Below are positions 25,029-34,409 of a stretch of DNA of 64,000 bases, in pieces (within the stretch, counting starts at the first letter, position 1; each line of letters begins with the position of its first letter). A model generated the notes under the pieces. The model did not search any database. It was not told where the DNA came from and saw only the letters and a list, made by a program, of their open reading frames with translations. The stretch is from contig CAYPOT010000009.1 in the NCBI GenBank assembly GCA_964412455.1, forward strand, positions 16,392 through 80,391, given 5' to 3'. The stretch is from JAAXXJ01 sp964412455 (GTDB lineage: Bacteria; Nitrospirota; UBA9217). A program made the translations under genes and the position numbers.

Positions 25029-26072
25029 TCACTGCTCCTCTCCCCGGACGCTTGCGATCACCTCGGGGACCGTGATGCCGGCAAGACAGGCCTCGCCGCA
25101 GCGTCCGCAGCCCACGCAGAGGGACTCTTCATAGGCCTCGACGAACCCGCGGTGCTTGTGATAATAGCGGTACTTGAGCCGGGAACTGCGCTCCGGCCGG
25201 AAATTGTGGCCCCCGGCCACCTCGGCGAAGTCCACGACGTTGCAGGAATAGAGCGTTTTGGTCTTCCGCGCCGTTTTCAGGTCCGAGGCCACGGTCTCTT
25301 CGACGCCGTAGCAATAGCAGGTGGGGCAGACGTTGGCGCAGGTCCCGCAGCCCAGGCACTTGTCGCCCCACTGCTTCCAGACCGGGGACTGGAACTCCAT
25401 GTCCAGGATCTTGGTGAGGTCCGTGGTGTCCACGTGCGTCGTGAACAGCTTGTTCTTCTCCGCCACGGTCCTCATGTACTGCAGGTGGTCCGCTTCTTTC
25501 GGCGTTTCCGTTTTCAGGTCCTTGCTGATCGCGTAGGCCTCGGCTGACAGGATCTCGATGAAATATTTGTCGCCCATATCAGTGAGGAAGAGGTCGAACC
25601 CGTGGAGCACGGTGTCGGCGCCCATGGAACGGCAGAAGCAGAAGGGCTGGGGCCGGCAGTCCATGCCGATGATGAACATGTTCTTCCGCTTGGCGGCATA
25701 GTAGGGCATGGGATAGACGGAGCCCATCAGCACCTTGTCGAGCTTGTTGAGGGCGTTGATGTCGCAGGCATGAAGACCGAAGAACACATAGGGCCGGTCG
25801 ATATGATAGTCTCTGTCCTTGGTCCAGTCCCTGCCGGAGATCTTGAAGGTCGCGAGGTCCTCGCGGAAGGGGAGGAAGTACCGTTTCGCGGGAAGCCTGG
25901 TCGCGGTGTAGCCCAGGTCGAGTTTCCGGTAGTCCGCGACCTGCTCGAAGGCGTAAAGGGGCGCGCCGTTCCGGTCCACGCCTGTCCGCACCGGCCCGAC
26001 GACCGGGTTCTTTTCGGCGAGCAGGTCAAAGAGGGCTTTCATCTCTGTTTTTTCTGCAATGCGGAACAACAT
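25029..26072 (-). CDS. hydB: Hydrogenase 4Fe-4S subunit (beta type)
   Basis: A 347-residue electron-transfer subunit with two [4Fe-4S] motifs near the C-terminus: CLGCGTCANVCPTCYC and CVGCGRCGEACLAG. An upstream Cys cluster (GLHACDIN and PQPFCFCRSMG) fits the family. ATG 26072 is chosen because AAGGA lies about 9 bases upstream and the protein then begins LFRIAEKTEMKALFDLLAEK, the expected start; 39 further in-frame codons upstream (to 26189) look non-coding. First gene of the operon. Confidence 0.93.
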   Translation of the reverse strand: MLFRIAEKTEMKALFDLLAEKNPVVGPVRTGVDRNGAPLYAFEQVADYRKLDLGYTATRLPAKRYFLPFREDLATFKISGRDWTKDRDYHIDRPYVFFGLHACDINALNKLDKVLMGSVYPMPYYAAKRKNMFIIGMDCRPQPFCFCRSMGADTVLHGFDLFLTDMGDKYFIEILSAEAYAISKDLKTETPKEADHLQYMRTVAEKNKLFTTHVDTTDLTKILDMEFQSPVWKQWGDKCLGCGTCANVCPTCYCYGVEETVASDLKTARKTKTLYSCNVVDFAEVAGGHNFRPERSSRLKYRYYHKHRGFVEAYEESLCVGCGRCGEACLAGITVPEVIASVRGEEQ

Positions 26073-26198
26073 GGCCGGTGTCCTTGTGTCGCTGTGACGA
26101 TGGAGATGGTCCGGAATGACTGTATTGACCTGACCCGGACAAGCCGGAACCAAATATGCCACGAAGTCGCTAAGGCACAAAGAATGCAAAATCTATTA

Positions 26199-26272
26199 GC
26201 CGCAAAGAGGCACAAAAAGCACAAAAAAGCCCATTCCTATTTTTGCGTCTCTTGCGCTTTTTTGCGGCAAAG
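26199..26272. repeat. Inverted repeat (GCCGCAAAGAGGCACAAAAAG family)
   Basis: Arms at 26199-26229 and 26239-26272 (GCGTCTCTTGCGCTTTTTTG) pair imperfectly around a 10-base loop, upstream of hydB. A similar unit without partner lies at 26160-26190. Confidence 0.7.
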
Positions 26273-26393
26273 ATTCTTGCCCTTTTGACTAGAATTTGAT
26301 TCCTTAGTTCCTAAGTATAGCACAGGCAGGCAGGGGGATGCCGGTGATGGTTGCAGGATCATGATTTCAAGGGAAGGATGACGGCGGCAGCGG

Positions 26394-28343
26394 TCAGGAC
26401 AGGCTCTGGACGAGATCGTAGAGGACCGGATAATCTCCGCGCGCGTTTCCGGTCTCCGACCGGAGCAGCCGGAGCGCCTCGGGAACGTACTTCAGGAAGT
26501 ACTTCTTGCCCTTCTCGACAGAAAGGAACCCGTAGGCGCCGAGGGCCTGCATGTGGCGCTGGAGGCGGCAGGGGAGGAGCGTGTCAAGGAACGCGATCTC
26601 ATCGAACTCCCGGGCCTCCTTGTTCATCCCCTCAATATAGTGCGCGACCAGCCGTTCACGCATGGTGTCGTCAAGCCGGTGGTAGGGGTCCCAGAGGATG
26701 GACGCGATATCGTAGGCAGGCGGGGCCATGCGCGCGCCCTGGAAATCGATAACATGAGGAGCGCCCCGCCGGACCATGATGTTCTGGCTCTGGAAGTCGC
26801 GATGAATGATCACCGGCAGGAAGGAATTGACGGTCTTCGCGAGAAGGTGGAGTTCCTCGTCCAGGGCCTTGCGATCGGAGATCTTCGCTTTTCGCAGACC
26901 CGTGACGAACCGTTCAAGAAAATAGGACGTCTCCCATCTCAGGTGGTCGTAGTCGAATATTCGCGACGCCAGGATCGGGCAGTCGACCACATGTTCCGAG
27001 GCCCGGCTGTGGAGCTTGACCAGGATGTCGAGAACGCGGCGATACAGTGCCTCGACCACCTCGGCATCGTGAGGAAATCTGAGGTAGGAGTGCAGGGAAA
27101 GGTCGCCGAGGTCCTCGAAGAGCGCCCGCCTGCCCGGCTCATCCGTTCCGAGCAGCTGCGGGACCGGGATCCCCTGGGCATGGAAGAACTTGGCGTAAAG
27201 GAGATGGCGCTCATAGTCGGGGTCGTCGCGTTTGCACTCCATCATGACCGCCGTCATTTCGCCTTTCAGCACGCGGAAATACCGGCGGTCCGAACCGCCG
27301 AGGCCGATGAGGACCGCTTTCGCGATGCTTCCCTTTCCCGCAGCCGGCGCTTCGAAGAAGGAGAAAAGGGGGCCTGCGAGGCCGACGTCCTTTCTCATCG
27401 CCGCCTGCGTCGATGGCTGCATCTCGACCTCCGTGAGCGGGAGCTCATAGCCGGGCCCGATGATGCAGTTCTCGTGGGCGCCCGTGACCTCCGCGCCCGG
27501 CATGACGACGCAGTTCCGGAGGCGGCTGCCGCCCCGTACGGAACTGTTCTGTTCGATCACGGCATAGCCGTCCACGTCGATCTCGCCGACCCGCGCCGAG
27601 TGGGAGCAAAAGACCGTTTCACCGATCATCCCGAGCGTGTCAAGGACGGCGGCGGTGTAGCTCGCGGGCGTGCCGATATCGCTCCAGTAGGAGCCGGTGA
27701 AGTCCAGGGTCTTCACCTTGTAGCCGGCCTTCGACGCTGCGATCCATGCTTCCGTGGCGTGGGAGACACCGGGTGACAGGAACCGGAGGATGTCGGGCGA
27801 ATAGACCGCGACGCCGGTGTAGGCGACCTTCCTCGCGATGCGCGCCGGATCGGGCCGCGAGGCGCCGGGATTCTCCACGTCGATCACGCAGTCATTATCG
27901 TCGATGACGACATTGCTCAGGTCGGGATGCCGGTGGGTCACGAGCGTGGCGATGTTGCCCGAGGCGAAATGGTCCTCCACGAGCTTGTTGAACGAGATGT
28001 CCAGCAGGATGTCCGCGTTATGGACGATAAAATGTCCGCCGGCGAGAAATGATTCGGCGTTCTTGAGCGCGCCGCCGGTGCCCAGAATGGTATTTTCCTG
28101 AAAGAACGTGACCTGATCCGCATAGGGCGAGCCCTGGAACCATTCGCGGATCATCTCCGGCTTGTGATGGAGGTTGACGCCGATCTGCCCCTCGCAGATG
28201 GAGGTGAGCTTTCCGAGGATTATCCCGATGAGGGGCCTGCCGAGAAGCGGCAGCAGCGGCTTCGGGATGTGGTTCGTGACCGGCCTGAGCCGTTCGCCGA
28301 GGCCGGCCGCGGGGAGGAATATGTTAAGAGGTATTTTCGGCAT
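26394..28343 (-). CDS. MurU-AmgK-like fusion: nucleotidyltransferase + amino-sugar kinase
   Basis: 649 residues, two enzymes in one chain. The N-terminal domain is an NTP-transferase (LPAAGLGERLRPVTNHIPKP, then GTGGALKNAE and HNADILLD), as in MurU, which makes UDP-MurNAc from MurNAc-1-P. A short linker with left-handed-helix-like repeats follows. The C-terminal domain is an aminoglycoside-phosphotransferase fold with HRDFQSQN (about 514-521) and VIDFQGAR, as in AmgK, which phosphorylates MurNAc at C1. The two activities are consecutive in cell-wall sugar recycling, and the neighbour upstream is NamZ-like. Substrate identity is inferred from this combination; heptose- or mannose-type sugars remain possible. 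Confidence 0.8.
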   Translation of the reverse strand: MPKIPLNIFLPAAGLGERLRPVTNHIPKPLLPLLGRPLIGIILGKLTSICEGQIGVNLHHKPEMIREWFQGSPYADQVTFFQENTILGTGGALKNAESFLAGGHFIVHNADILLDISFNKLVEDHFASGNIATLVTHRHPDLSNVVIDDNDCVIDVENPGASRPDPARIARKVAYTGVAVYSPDILRFLSPGVSHATEAWIAASKAGYKVKTLDFTGSYWSDIGTPASYTAAVLDTLGMIGETVFCSHSARVGEIDVDGYAVIEQNSSVRGGSRLRNCVVMPGAEVTGAHENCIIGPGYELPLTEVEMQPSTQAAMRKDVGLAGPLFSFFEAPAAGKGSIAKAVLIGLGGSDRRYFRVLKGEMTAVMMECKRDDPDYERHLLYAKFFHAQGIPVPQLLGTDEPGRRALFEDLGDLSLHSYLRFPHDAEVVEALYRRVLDILVKLHSRASEHVVDCPILASRIFDYDHLRWETSYFLERFVTGLRKAKISDRKALDEELHLLAKTVNSFLPVIIHRDFQSQNIMVRRGAPHVIDFQGARMAPPAYDIASILWDPYHRLDDTMRERLVAHYIEGMNKEAREFDEIAFLDTLLPCRLQRHMQALGAYGFLSVEKGKKYFLKYVPEALRLLRSETGNARGDYPVLYDLVQSLS

Positions 28344-28459
28344 AGGTCTTTACTTCAGGAGACAGGAGCCAGGAGTCAGGAGTCCAGAAGAAAAGCGGGT
28401 ACCGGCCTTCCTCCTGCATTCAGAATCTCGATTACGTATGATTGTTCAGTAAAAAAAGT

Positions 28460-28540
28460 CGTCATACCCGCGAAAGCGGGTATCCAGGGAGCAAGAATAT
28501 GCTAGAGAATACTGGATTCCCGTTTACACGGGAATGACGG
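28460..28540. repeat. Extragenic repeat pair (CATACCCGCGAAAGCGGGTATCC family)
   Basis: Two hairpins: CGTCATACCCGCGAAAGCGG(GTATCC) and GGATTCCCGTTTACACGGGA(ATGACG), facing each other. The same family lies at 45894-45973 and 52353-52431. Confidence 0.85.
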
Positions 28541-28574
28541 AATATACAAGAAGTCGACTTTTTTTGCGAGTTCA

Positions 28575-29759
28575 TCACGTATACAATAAGTATTTTTTCC
28601 TGATCTTCTCGAACTCCTTCAGCTCGTCCTTCCACCACACTTCCATGTCCCTGATGTCCTTCCAGGATTCGATGTCCGTCCGGAGCTGCCCGCTGCCGGC
28701 AAGGATATCGATCGGCATCTTTATCTCTTCATATTCATAGGGAGGTTGTTTCCAGGCGAAGTCCCTCGGCCAGGTATTATGGACCGCCTTCAGGATGGCA
28801 ACGCCGGTCTTGAAGGGCTTGAACTTTTCCCGGTCCGTTACGTGGATCTGGGCGCCGCCGCAGAGGATGCCTGTGTGCTTCTGAAAGGTCGGCTCGAAAA
28901 AAAGCGGACGGAACATCACGCCGGGAAGCTTGAACTCCCGGAGCTGGTCCACAAGGGTCTGCGGGTGGATGAAGGGAGCGCCGAAGATCTCGAAGGGGCG
29001 CGTCGTGCCGCGACCTTCGGACAGGTTCGTTCCCTCCAGGAGGCACATCCCGGGATAGACGAGCGCCGCGTCCAACGTCGGCATGTTGGGCGAAGGCATG
29101 ACCCAGGGGAGCAGGGTCTGGTCGAACCATGACTTCCGCTTCCAGCCCTGCATGGGGACCACGCGGTAGTGGATGCCGGGATGGAAGGTGTCCTCAAGGT
29201 AATGACCGATCTCCCCGATGGTCATGCCGTGCCGGACGGGGAGCGGTCTGAGGCCGACAAAGGAATGGTAGCCCTGCCGCAGGACCGGTCCTTCGGTGAT
29301 ATGCCCGCCGATGGGGTTCGGCCGATCCAGAACAACGACCGTTTTCCCCGCCTCGCGGCAGGCCTGCATGCAGAGGTCGAGGGTCCAGATGAAGGTGTAA
29401 TAGCGGGTGCCCACGTCCTGGAGGTCGATGGCCAGGACGTCGATGTTCTCGAGCATGGCGGCAGTTGGTTTGCGTACGGACCCATAAAGGCTGGCGACCG
29501 GCAGGTCCGTGGCCGTATCGCGGAAGCCCTCCCATTCGACCATATTGTCCTGGGTCTGGCCGTAGATCCCGTGCTGCGGGCCGAAGAGTGCGGCGAGCCG
29601 GAACTTCTTCGAGCGGCGGAAAACGTCCACTGCGTGCCCGATCTTCCGGTCCACACTGGCGGGATGCGCCACGAGACCGACGCGCGCGCCTTTCAGGTCC
29701 CTGGGCCAGAGCTTCTCGACGAGGTCGAGGCCGGTGAGTGTTGCTTTCTTGACGGCCAT
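28575..29759 (-). CDS. DUF1343 protein, NamZ-like exo-N-acetylmuramidase
   Basis: A 394-residue DUF1343 protein: VGLVAHPASVDRKIGH, FGPQHGIYGQTQDNM, AIDLQDVGTRYYTFIWTLDL and LDRPNPIGGHITEGP are the conserved blocks. The characterised family member (Bacillus NamZ/YbbC) removes single MurNAc residues from the non-reducing end of peptidoglycan fragments. No signal peptide is visible at the start chosen (MAVKKATLTG), so it may act in the cytoplasm on imported fragments. It lies 231 bases upstream of the MurU-AmgK-like fusion in the same direction, so the two could form a MurNAc salvage route. Confidence 0.82.
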   Translation of the reverse strand: MAVKKATLTGLDLVEKLWPRDLKGARVGLVAHPASVDRKIGHAVDVFRRSKKFRLAALFGPQHGIYGQTQDNMVEWEGFRDTATDLPVASLYGSVRKPTAAMLENIDVLAIDLQDVGTRYYTFIWTLDLCMQACREAGKTVVVLDRPNPIGGHITEGPVLRQGYHSFVGLRPLPVRHGMTIGEIGHYLEDTFHPGIHYRVVPMQGWKRKSWFDQTLLPWVMPSPNMPTLDAALVYPGMCLLEGTNLSEGRGTTRPFEIFGAPFIHPQTLVDQLREFKLPGVMFRPLFFEPTFQKHTGILCGGAQIHVTDREKFKPFKTGVAILKAVHNTWPRDFAWKQPPYEYEEIKMPIDILAGSGQLRTDIESWKDIRDMEVWWKDELKEFEKIRKKYLLYT

Positions 29760-29813
29760 GAGCGGATTATAGGTTGGATCAGTCCGGATGGCAACAGAAA
29801 TTTCCCCGCCCGG

Positions 29814-29842
29814 TTGAAAAAAGCGGAAGTATCCTCTATAAT
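29814..29842 (+). promoter_or_regulatory. Promoter giving a probable leaderless mRNA
   Basis: TTGAAA (29814-29819), 17 bases, TATAAT (29837-29842). Transcription would start at about 29849, which is the ATG itself. Confidence 0.6.
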
Positions 29843-29848
29843 GCCGCC

Positions 29849-30055
29849 ATGATATACAAGGTTGTGGAGACGTGCACCGTCACGGACGTCGAGATCGAAC
29901 GCATTCTGAACGAGTGGACCGGGCGGGGGTACTCGTTCGCCAGCATTCAATTCGTCAGCACCGAGGCTTCGCGCAGGCCGGGGATGGCCTTTGTCTTCTT
30001 CACGCAACGGGAAGAGGGCGATCCCGCGGGCACGGCAGGGAGGACGGCCACGTGA
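29849..30055 (+). CDS. Small DUF4177-like protein
   Basis: A 68-residue protein beginning MIYKVVETCTVTDVEIERIL, then NEWTGRGYSFASIQFV and MAFVFFTQRE. The pattern Y-K-V-V...N-E-W-x-x-x-G-(W/Y) is that of DUF4177, small proteins of unknown function. ATG 29849 coincides with the predicted transcription start, so it is probably leaderless; 25 upstream in-frame codons lie within the promoter. The Thr/Gly-rich C-terminus is unstructured. Confidence 0.65.
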   Translation: MIYKVVETCTVTDVEIERILNEWTGRGYSFASIQFVSTEASRRPGMAFVFFTQREEGDPAGTAGRTAT

Positions 30056-30235
30056 CCGTTCACCCTGTTCTCACTGCGTTTTGACAGGACATGCGGCACC
30101 TTCCTCTTGCCAAGAGCGGGGGAAGTATCGTATACTGTGCATGCCTTGTTTCTCCCTTCTCCGTTCAGGGAGCATCTCGCACAGGGACGTAATTTCGCCC
30201 GCGCCGGTATGGCGGAAGTAAAGGACATCTTATCT

Positions 30236-30895
30236 ATGAAACGAAGTACGATCGCTCTCGCTCTTATCTTGTCGCTGCTGTCCCTTGCCGCCGTGGGCTT
30301 CAATGGCTGCGGGAAAGGGAACACCATCACCTCGATCACCGTGACGCCGGCAGCGCCGTTCATTGTCAAGGACACGGCGCTGCAGCTTTCCGTTACCGCT
30401 CATTTCTCCGACGGGATGACTTTGTCCTCGTGGACCCAGGTAACATGGCAATCATCGGACACCGCTGTCGCGACCGTCAGCGGCGCCGGGCTTGTCACCG
30501 CGGGTACAGCTACAACAGGTACGGTCGTTATCACGGCGATCGATAAAGCCCACCCGGAGATCACGGCCAGCGTTACTGCCACCATTGTTGATCTTACTTC
30601 TATAGAAATAAAGCCATTGAGTGCGGATGCATTCATCAGCGCCGGGACATCAACGCAATTTACCGCAACGGGGACGTACTCAGCCGGGACTACCGGGCCG
30701 TCAAACCTGACGGAGTTGGTCTCCTGGGCTTCGTCGAGCACCAATATCGCGGTGATCAGCAATGTTACGGAATCGAAGGGGATCGCCACTGCAGGAACAA
30801 CGACAGGAACAACGACGATCACGGCAAAAGTTTTGGCGACAAGCATAACGGGAACACCCATAATAGGAACCGAGACATTGACAGTCGTTCCCTAG
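30236..30895 (+). CDS. Lipoprotein with two bacterial Ig-like (Big_2) domains
   Basis: 219 residues. A signal segment (IALALILSLLSLAAVGF) ends in a lipobox-like NGC, so the protein is probably lipid-anchored. Two Ig-like domains follow: TSITVTPAAPFIVKDTALQL ... VTWQSSDTAVATVSGAGLVT and TSIEIKPLSADAFISAGTST ... VSWASSSTNIAVISN. Such domains occur in surface or adhesion proteins. ATG 30236 has AAGGA 10 bases upstream; 43 further in-frame codons upstream look non-coding. A similar domain set is fused to FecR in the gene at 55335. Confidence 0.8.
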   Translation: MKRSTIALALILSLLSLAAVGFNGCGKGNTITSITVTPAAPFIVKDTALQLSVTAHFSDGMTLSSWTQVTWQSSDTAVATVSGAGLVTAGTATTGTVVITAIDKAHPEITASVTATIVDLTSIEIKPLSADAFISAGTSTQFTATGTYSAGTTGPSNLTELVSWASSSTNIAVISNVTESKGIATAGTTTGTTTITAKVLATSITGTPIIGTETLTVVP

Positions 30896-30921
30896 GAGCG
30901 TTCCGCTGCGGCAGGTGATCC

Positions 30922-31602
30922 ATGAACGTCCTCATCATCCAGAACGTGACGTCCGAGGGTCCCGGCACCATCGCGGACCACCTACATACGACGAATACTC
31001 CCTTTACCTGCATCGACCTCGAACAAGGTCAATCCCTCCCGCCTATCGACGCATTCACCCACCTCACTATCATGGGCGGTCCCATGGCGGTCTATGAGAT
31101 GGACCGCACGCCCTACCTCAAGGACGAGGCTGCTTTCATCGAGAAGGCGATCAAAGCGGGCACGCATGTGCTCGGCGTCTGCCTGGGAGCGCAGCTGCTC
31201 GCCCATGTCCTCGGCGCCCGCGTCTATCCCGGCGGCACGCAAGAGGTCGGCTGGGGAGAGGTGACGCTCACCGGCGAGGGCATGGGGGACCGGTGCATGC
31301 GGTACCTCGCTGTTGACGGAAGGAATATCTCGCAGGTCTTCCAGTGGCATGGTGACACCTTCGACCTGCCCGAGGGCGCGGTGAGGCTCGCGTCATCGGA
31401 CGTCTATCCAAACCAGGCATTTCGTTATGGCGACCGCGTCTACGCGCTCCAGTTCCACATCGAGGTCACGCCGGCTATCGTGAGCGGCTGGCTCAGGAAT
31501 GAACAAGGGATCGATCTTCCCGTGATCGACAAACGGTCGCAGGAGATCTACGGCCCTTATCGCGAACGGGCAGAGGGTTTTTACAAGAGTTTTTTCCAGT
31601 AG
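30922..31602 (+). CDS. Type 1 glutamine amidotransferase (GMP synthase-like)
   Basis: A 226-residue class I glutamine amidotransferase domain standing alone. The nucleophile Cys is in LGVCLGAQLLAHVLG, and the catalytic His with following acid is in ALQFHIEVT. The oxyanion region is IMGGPMAVYE. Proteins of this type release ammonia from glutamine, or have evolved peptidase-like roles; the acceptor is unknown because no synthetase domain or partner lies nearby. Confidence 0.88.
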   Translation: MNVLIIQNVTSEGPGTIADHLHTTNTPFTCIDLEQGQSLPPIDAFTHLTIMGGPMAVYEMDRTPYLKDEAAFIEKAIKAGTHVLGVCLGAQLLAHVLGARVYPGGTQEVGWGEVTLTGEGMGDRCMRYLAVDGRNISQVFQWHGDTFDLPEGAVRLASSDVYPNQAFRYGDRVYALQFHIEVTPAIVSGWLRNEQGIDLPVIDKRSQEIYGPYRERAEGFYKSFFQ

Positions 31603-31677
31603 ACCGCCTGCGCGCAATTCCCTGTCCGTCATCGCGCCGATTGCATTCACACTATTATTTGGCGGATATTGTTTTGT

Positions 31678-31706
31678 TTGACAGCGCCGGGATTAGTTGC
31701 TATACT
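31678..31706 (+). promoter_or_regulatory. Promoter of the repeat lipoprotein gene
   Basis: TTGACA (31678-31683), 17 bases, TATACT (31701-31706), about 60 bases before ATG 31765, which has GGAGGAG upstream. Confidence 0.7.
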
Positions 31707-31764
31707 TTTAAAACCGTTAAGGGATTATCGGTGAGACCAATTCGGCGATCATAAGGAGGAGAAG

Positions 31765-34353
31765 ATGAAAAGCATCAAATGGCTCTTTGCAGGTGTGCTG
31801 CTTCTGGGTATTTCGTTCGTCCTTGCGGCATGCGGAGGAGGCGGAGGTGGAGGAAGCGCCCCACCGGCGACGTACACCATTTCGGGCGTGGTAAGCGGCG
31901 CCACCACGACGGGGGTGACGATCAACCTGACCGGCGCGTCAACGGCGACTACGACCACCGCTACGGACGGGAGCTACAGTTTCACGGGGCTCGCGAACGG
32001 TAGTTATACGGTGACACCATCCAAGTCCTTGTTTACCTTCAATCCAACAAGTTTGGCTGTAAGCGTGAGCGGTGCGAACGTGACCGGCAGGAACTTTACG
32101 GCCATATCCAACCCAACTGGTATAACCTACAGCATTTCCGGTACGGTAAGCGGGGCCAGCGGTGTGACGATCAACCTGAGCGGCGACAACACCGGATCCG
32201 TGGTAACGGGCGGGACATACACTTTCTCCGGCCTTGTGGCAGGGAGCTACACGGTGACACCTTCCCTCTCCGGTTATACATTCAGCCCCACAAATAGAGC
32301 CATAACGTTGTCAGCGGATTCAACGGCGAATGATTTCGTTGCGATGGCGATACCGGTGGCCTACAGCATCTCCGGCAATGTCAGCGGCACAACGGGCGTG
32401 ACAATCACTGTGACCGGCGGCACGGCCAATACGGGCGCCATCACTGACGGTTCTGGCAACTACACCGTCACGGGCCTCTATGACGGAAACTACACGGTCA
32501 CGCCGTCCAAGACGGGATTTACGTTCAACCCAATTAGTACCGCCGTACCCATTAGCGGTGCGAACGTGACCGGCAAGAACTTTACGGCTACGGCCAATAC
32601 CGCGCCCACCTACACCCTTTCCGGCGCGGTAAGCGGTCCTTATTTCGAGGGCGTGACGATCACGATGACCGGTGACGGGACCGGGACGACGACCACCAAC
32701 GCGAGCGGAAATTACAGCTTTGCGAACCTGCCGGCGGGGACGTATACCCTTACCCCGTCTCTGGCGGGCTACACCTACAGCCCTGCCGCTCCGGCGGTTG
32801 CTGTCAGCGCAAACACGGTACAGAACTTCACTGCTTCGTCAGCGGTAGTTTCCTATAGCATCTCCGGCACGGTGAGCGAGACCACCGCGAAGACCGGCCG
32901 TATCTATATCCAGGCGTACTGGAGCACCTGCCCGGATTGCGGTCCCGTCGCGGGAACGAGCCTTGCCTCCGCGGGGACGTACACGATCAGAGGCCTCCAG
33001 TCCGGAGACTATGTGGTGGTTGCGGGAATGGATTATATGGACACGGGAGCAATAAATGCCACTAACCCGGCTGGGGGTCCGGTTGCGGCTACTATTGCAT
33101 CGGCCAATCTTGCCGGTGTCAACATTACTGTCGCCGACCGGACGCTCCCTGCGCCGGTAACCCCGACCGGGCTGATGATCTTTCCGTCAAGCGGCGCGGC
33201 ATTTGTTGTCTGGGATACGCCTTGGAATGCTAACTACGAAGAGATCGCTACATCGTATAAGATTTACTGGGGCACGGACACTGCCGCATCGAACGGCGGT
33301 ACCATAACCGTCGCCGCGCGTGACGATGCCCACTATCTCCAGGCCGGCCTCACCAACGGTGCCATGTATTACAAGATAACCGCGCTGGTGGACGCCACGG
33401 AAAGCACGGCGTCTACGGTAGTAGCGGTGACCATCGGCGCCACGACCGGAGCCAACACCGTGTCCGGCACGGTCACTTTCCCCGGAACGGCCACGGGACC
33501 GATGGTGGTCGGCGTATACAGCGATACCATCGGTATTTATTTCACCACCATCGCGAGTCCCGTGAGCCCCCAGTCGTACAGCGTTGCCGGGGTCACTGAC
33601 GGGAGCTACGATGTTTTCGCCGTCATTGACATGAACAGCAACGGAGTGTTTGGCAGCGGGGATATAGGCAGCACGGAGGACAATCCGGTTACGGTGAGCG
33701 GCAACACCAACACAACGAAGAACCTCACCCTCTCCTCGGCCAGCGCGAGCGCCAAAGTCACCACGGACCACCAGTTCGATGGGACGAACCACAACTACCA
33801 GGTCCAGTCCGAAGTGGAGGATGGGGTCAAACGCGCTGTTGCCGTGACGCTGGTCTCGGGTCTGAACGTGGCCGTGCCGTCCGACATGGGCAAGGAATGG
33901 AACTTCCAGATGAATCAGTGGCTTGGCGCCACAAGCCCGACCGTGGGGGATAGCTATGTATTCAAGGTGACCTACTCCGACGCGACCACTGAGACCCTAT
34001 CGGGCAGCGTGACCGCGGTGCTCGGAACGACTGCTATGGCGCAGAACCTGGCAGCCGTGACAGATGGGACGGGTGGCAGCAGCGCTTCGGTTCCGTTGTT
34101 CACCTGGGCCGCGCCCGCATCTCCCCCGGCGACCTACACTTATAGAGTGAATCTCTATGGCAATGACGCTAACTGGTGGTACCCGCAGGATAACGGTCTG
34201 CCGAGCACGACGACTCCGCTTCAAGTGCTGTATAATGCGGATGGCCGGGCTTCCAAAGCAAGCCTGACGCAGGGGACCACGTACACCTGGCAAGTTAAAG
34301 TTCAAGACGCCGCTAGGAATAGCGCGACGCGTCAAGCCACCTACAGTTATTAG
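31765..34353 (+). CDS. Large repeat lipoprotein (carboxypeptidase-regulatory-like repeats, Fn3)
   Basis: 862 residues. A signal peptide ends in lipobox LAAC at about residue 22, followed by a Gly-rich linker. From about residue 36 come five or six repeats of about 75-80 residues, each with (Y)TISGxVSGATTTGVTINLTG, then SYSFTGLANGSYTVTPS and FTFNPTS, like CarboxypepD_reg/SdrD-B beta-sandwiches. A fibronectin-III-like stretch (about 475-560, APVTPTGLMIFPSSGAAFVV and MYYKITALVDATEST) and two further beta domains end the protein. Probably a cell-surface stalk or adhesin; ligand unknown. Single-gene unit with its own promoter and a terminator at 34380. Confidence 0.85.
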   Translation: MKSIKWLFAGVLLLGISFVLAACGGGGGGGSAPPATYTISGVVSGATTTGVTINLTGASTATTTTATDGSYSFTGLANGSYTVTPSKSLFTFNPTSLAVSVSGANVTGRNFTAISNPTGITYSISGTVSGASGVTINLSGDNTGSVVTGGTYTFSGLVAGSYTVTPSLSGYTFSPTNRAITLSADSTANDFVAMAIPVAYSISGNVSGTTGVTITVTGGTANTGAITDGSGNYTVTGLYDGNYTVTPSKTGFTFNPISTAVPISGANVTGKNFTATANTAPTYTLSGAVSGPYFEGVTITMTGDGTGTTTTNASGNYSFANLPAGTYTLTPSLAGYTYSPAAPAVAVSANTVQNFTASSAVVSYSISGTVSETTAKTGRIYIQAYWSTCPDCGPVAGTSLASAGTYTIRGLQSGDYVVVAGMDYMDTGAINATNPAGGPVAATIASANLAGVNITVADRTLPAPVTPTGLMIFPSSGAAFVVWDTPWNANYEEIATSYKIYWGTDTAASNGGTITVAARDDAHYLQAGLTNGAMYYKITALVDATESTASTVVAVTIGATTGANTVSGTVTFPGTATGPMVVGVYSDTIGIYFTTIASPVSPQSYSVAGVTDGSYDVFAVIDMNSNGVFGSGDIGSTEDNPVTVSGNTNTTKNLTLSSASASAKVTTDHQFDGTNHNYQVQSEVEDGVKRAVAVTLVSGLNVAVPSDMGKEWNFQMNQWLGATSPTVGDSYVFKVTYSDATTETLSGSVTAVLGTTAMAQNLAAVTDGTGGSSASVPLFTWAAPASPPATYTYRVNLYGNDANWWYPQDNGLPSTTTPLQVLYNADGRASKASLTQGTTYTWQVKVQDAARNSATRQATYSY

Positions 34354-34379
34354 CGAATCTGTGATAAAGCCGTAAATAT

Positions 34380-34407
34380 AAAAGGGGCCTTCGGGCCCCT
34401 TTTTTTT
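34380..34407 (+). terminator. Terminator after the repeat lipoprotein
   Basis: AAAGGGGCC-TTCG-GGCCCCTTT (34381-34402) followed by a T-run. Confidence 0.93.
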
Positions 34408-34409
34408 GG

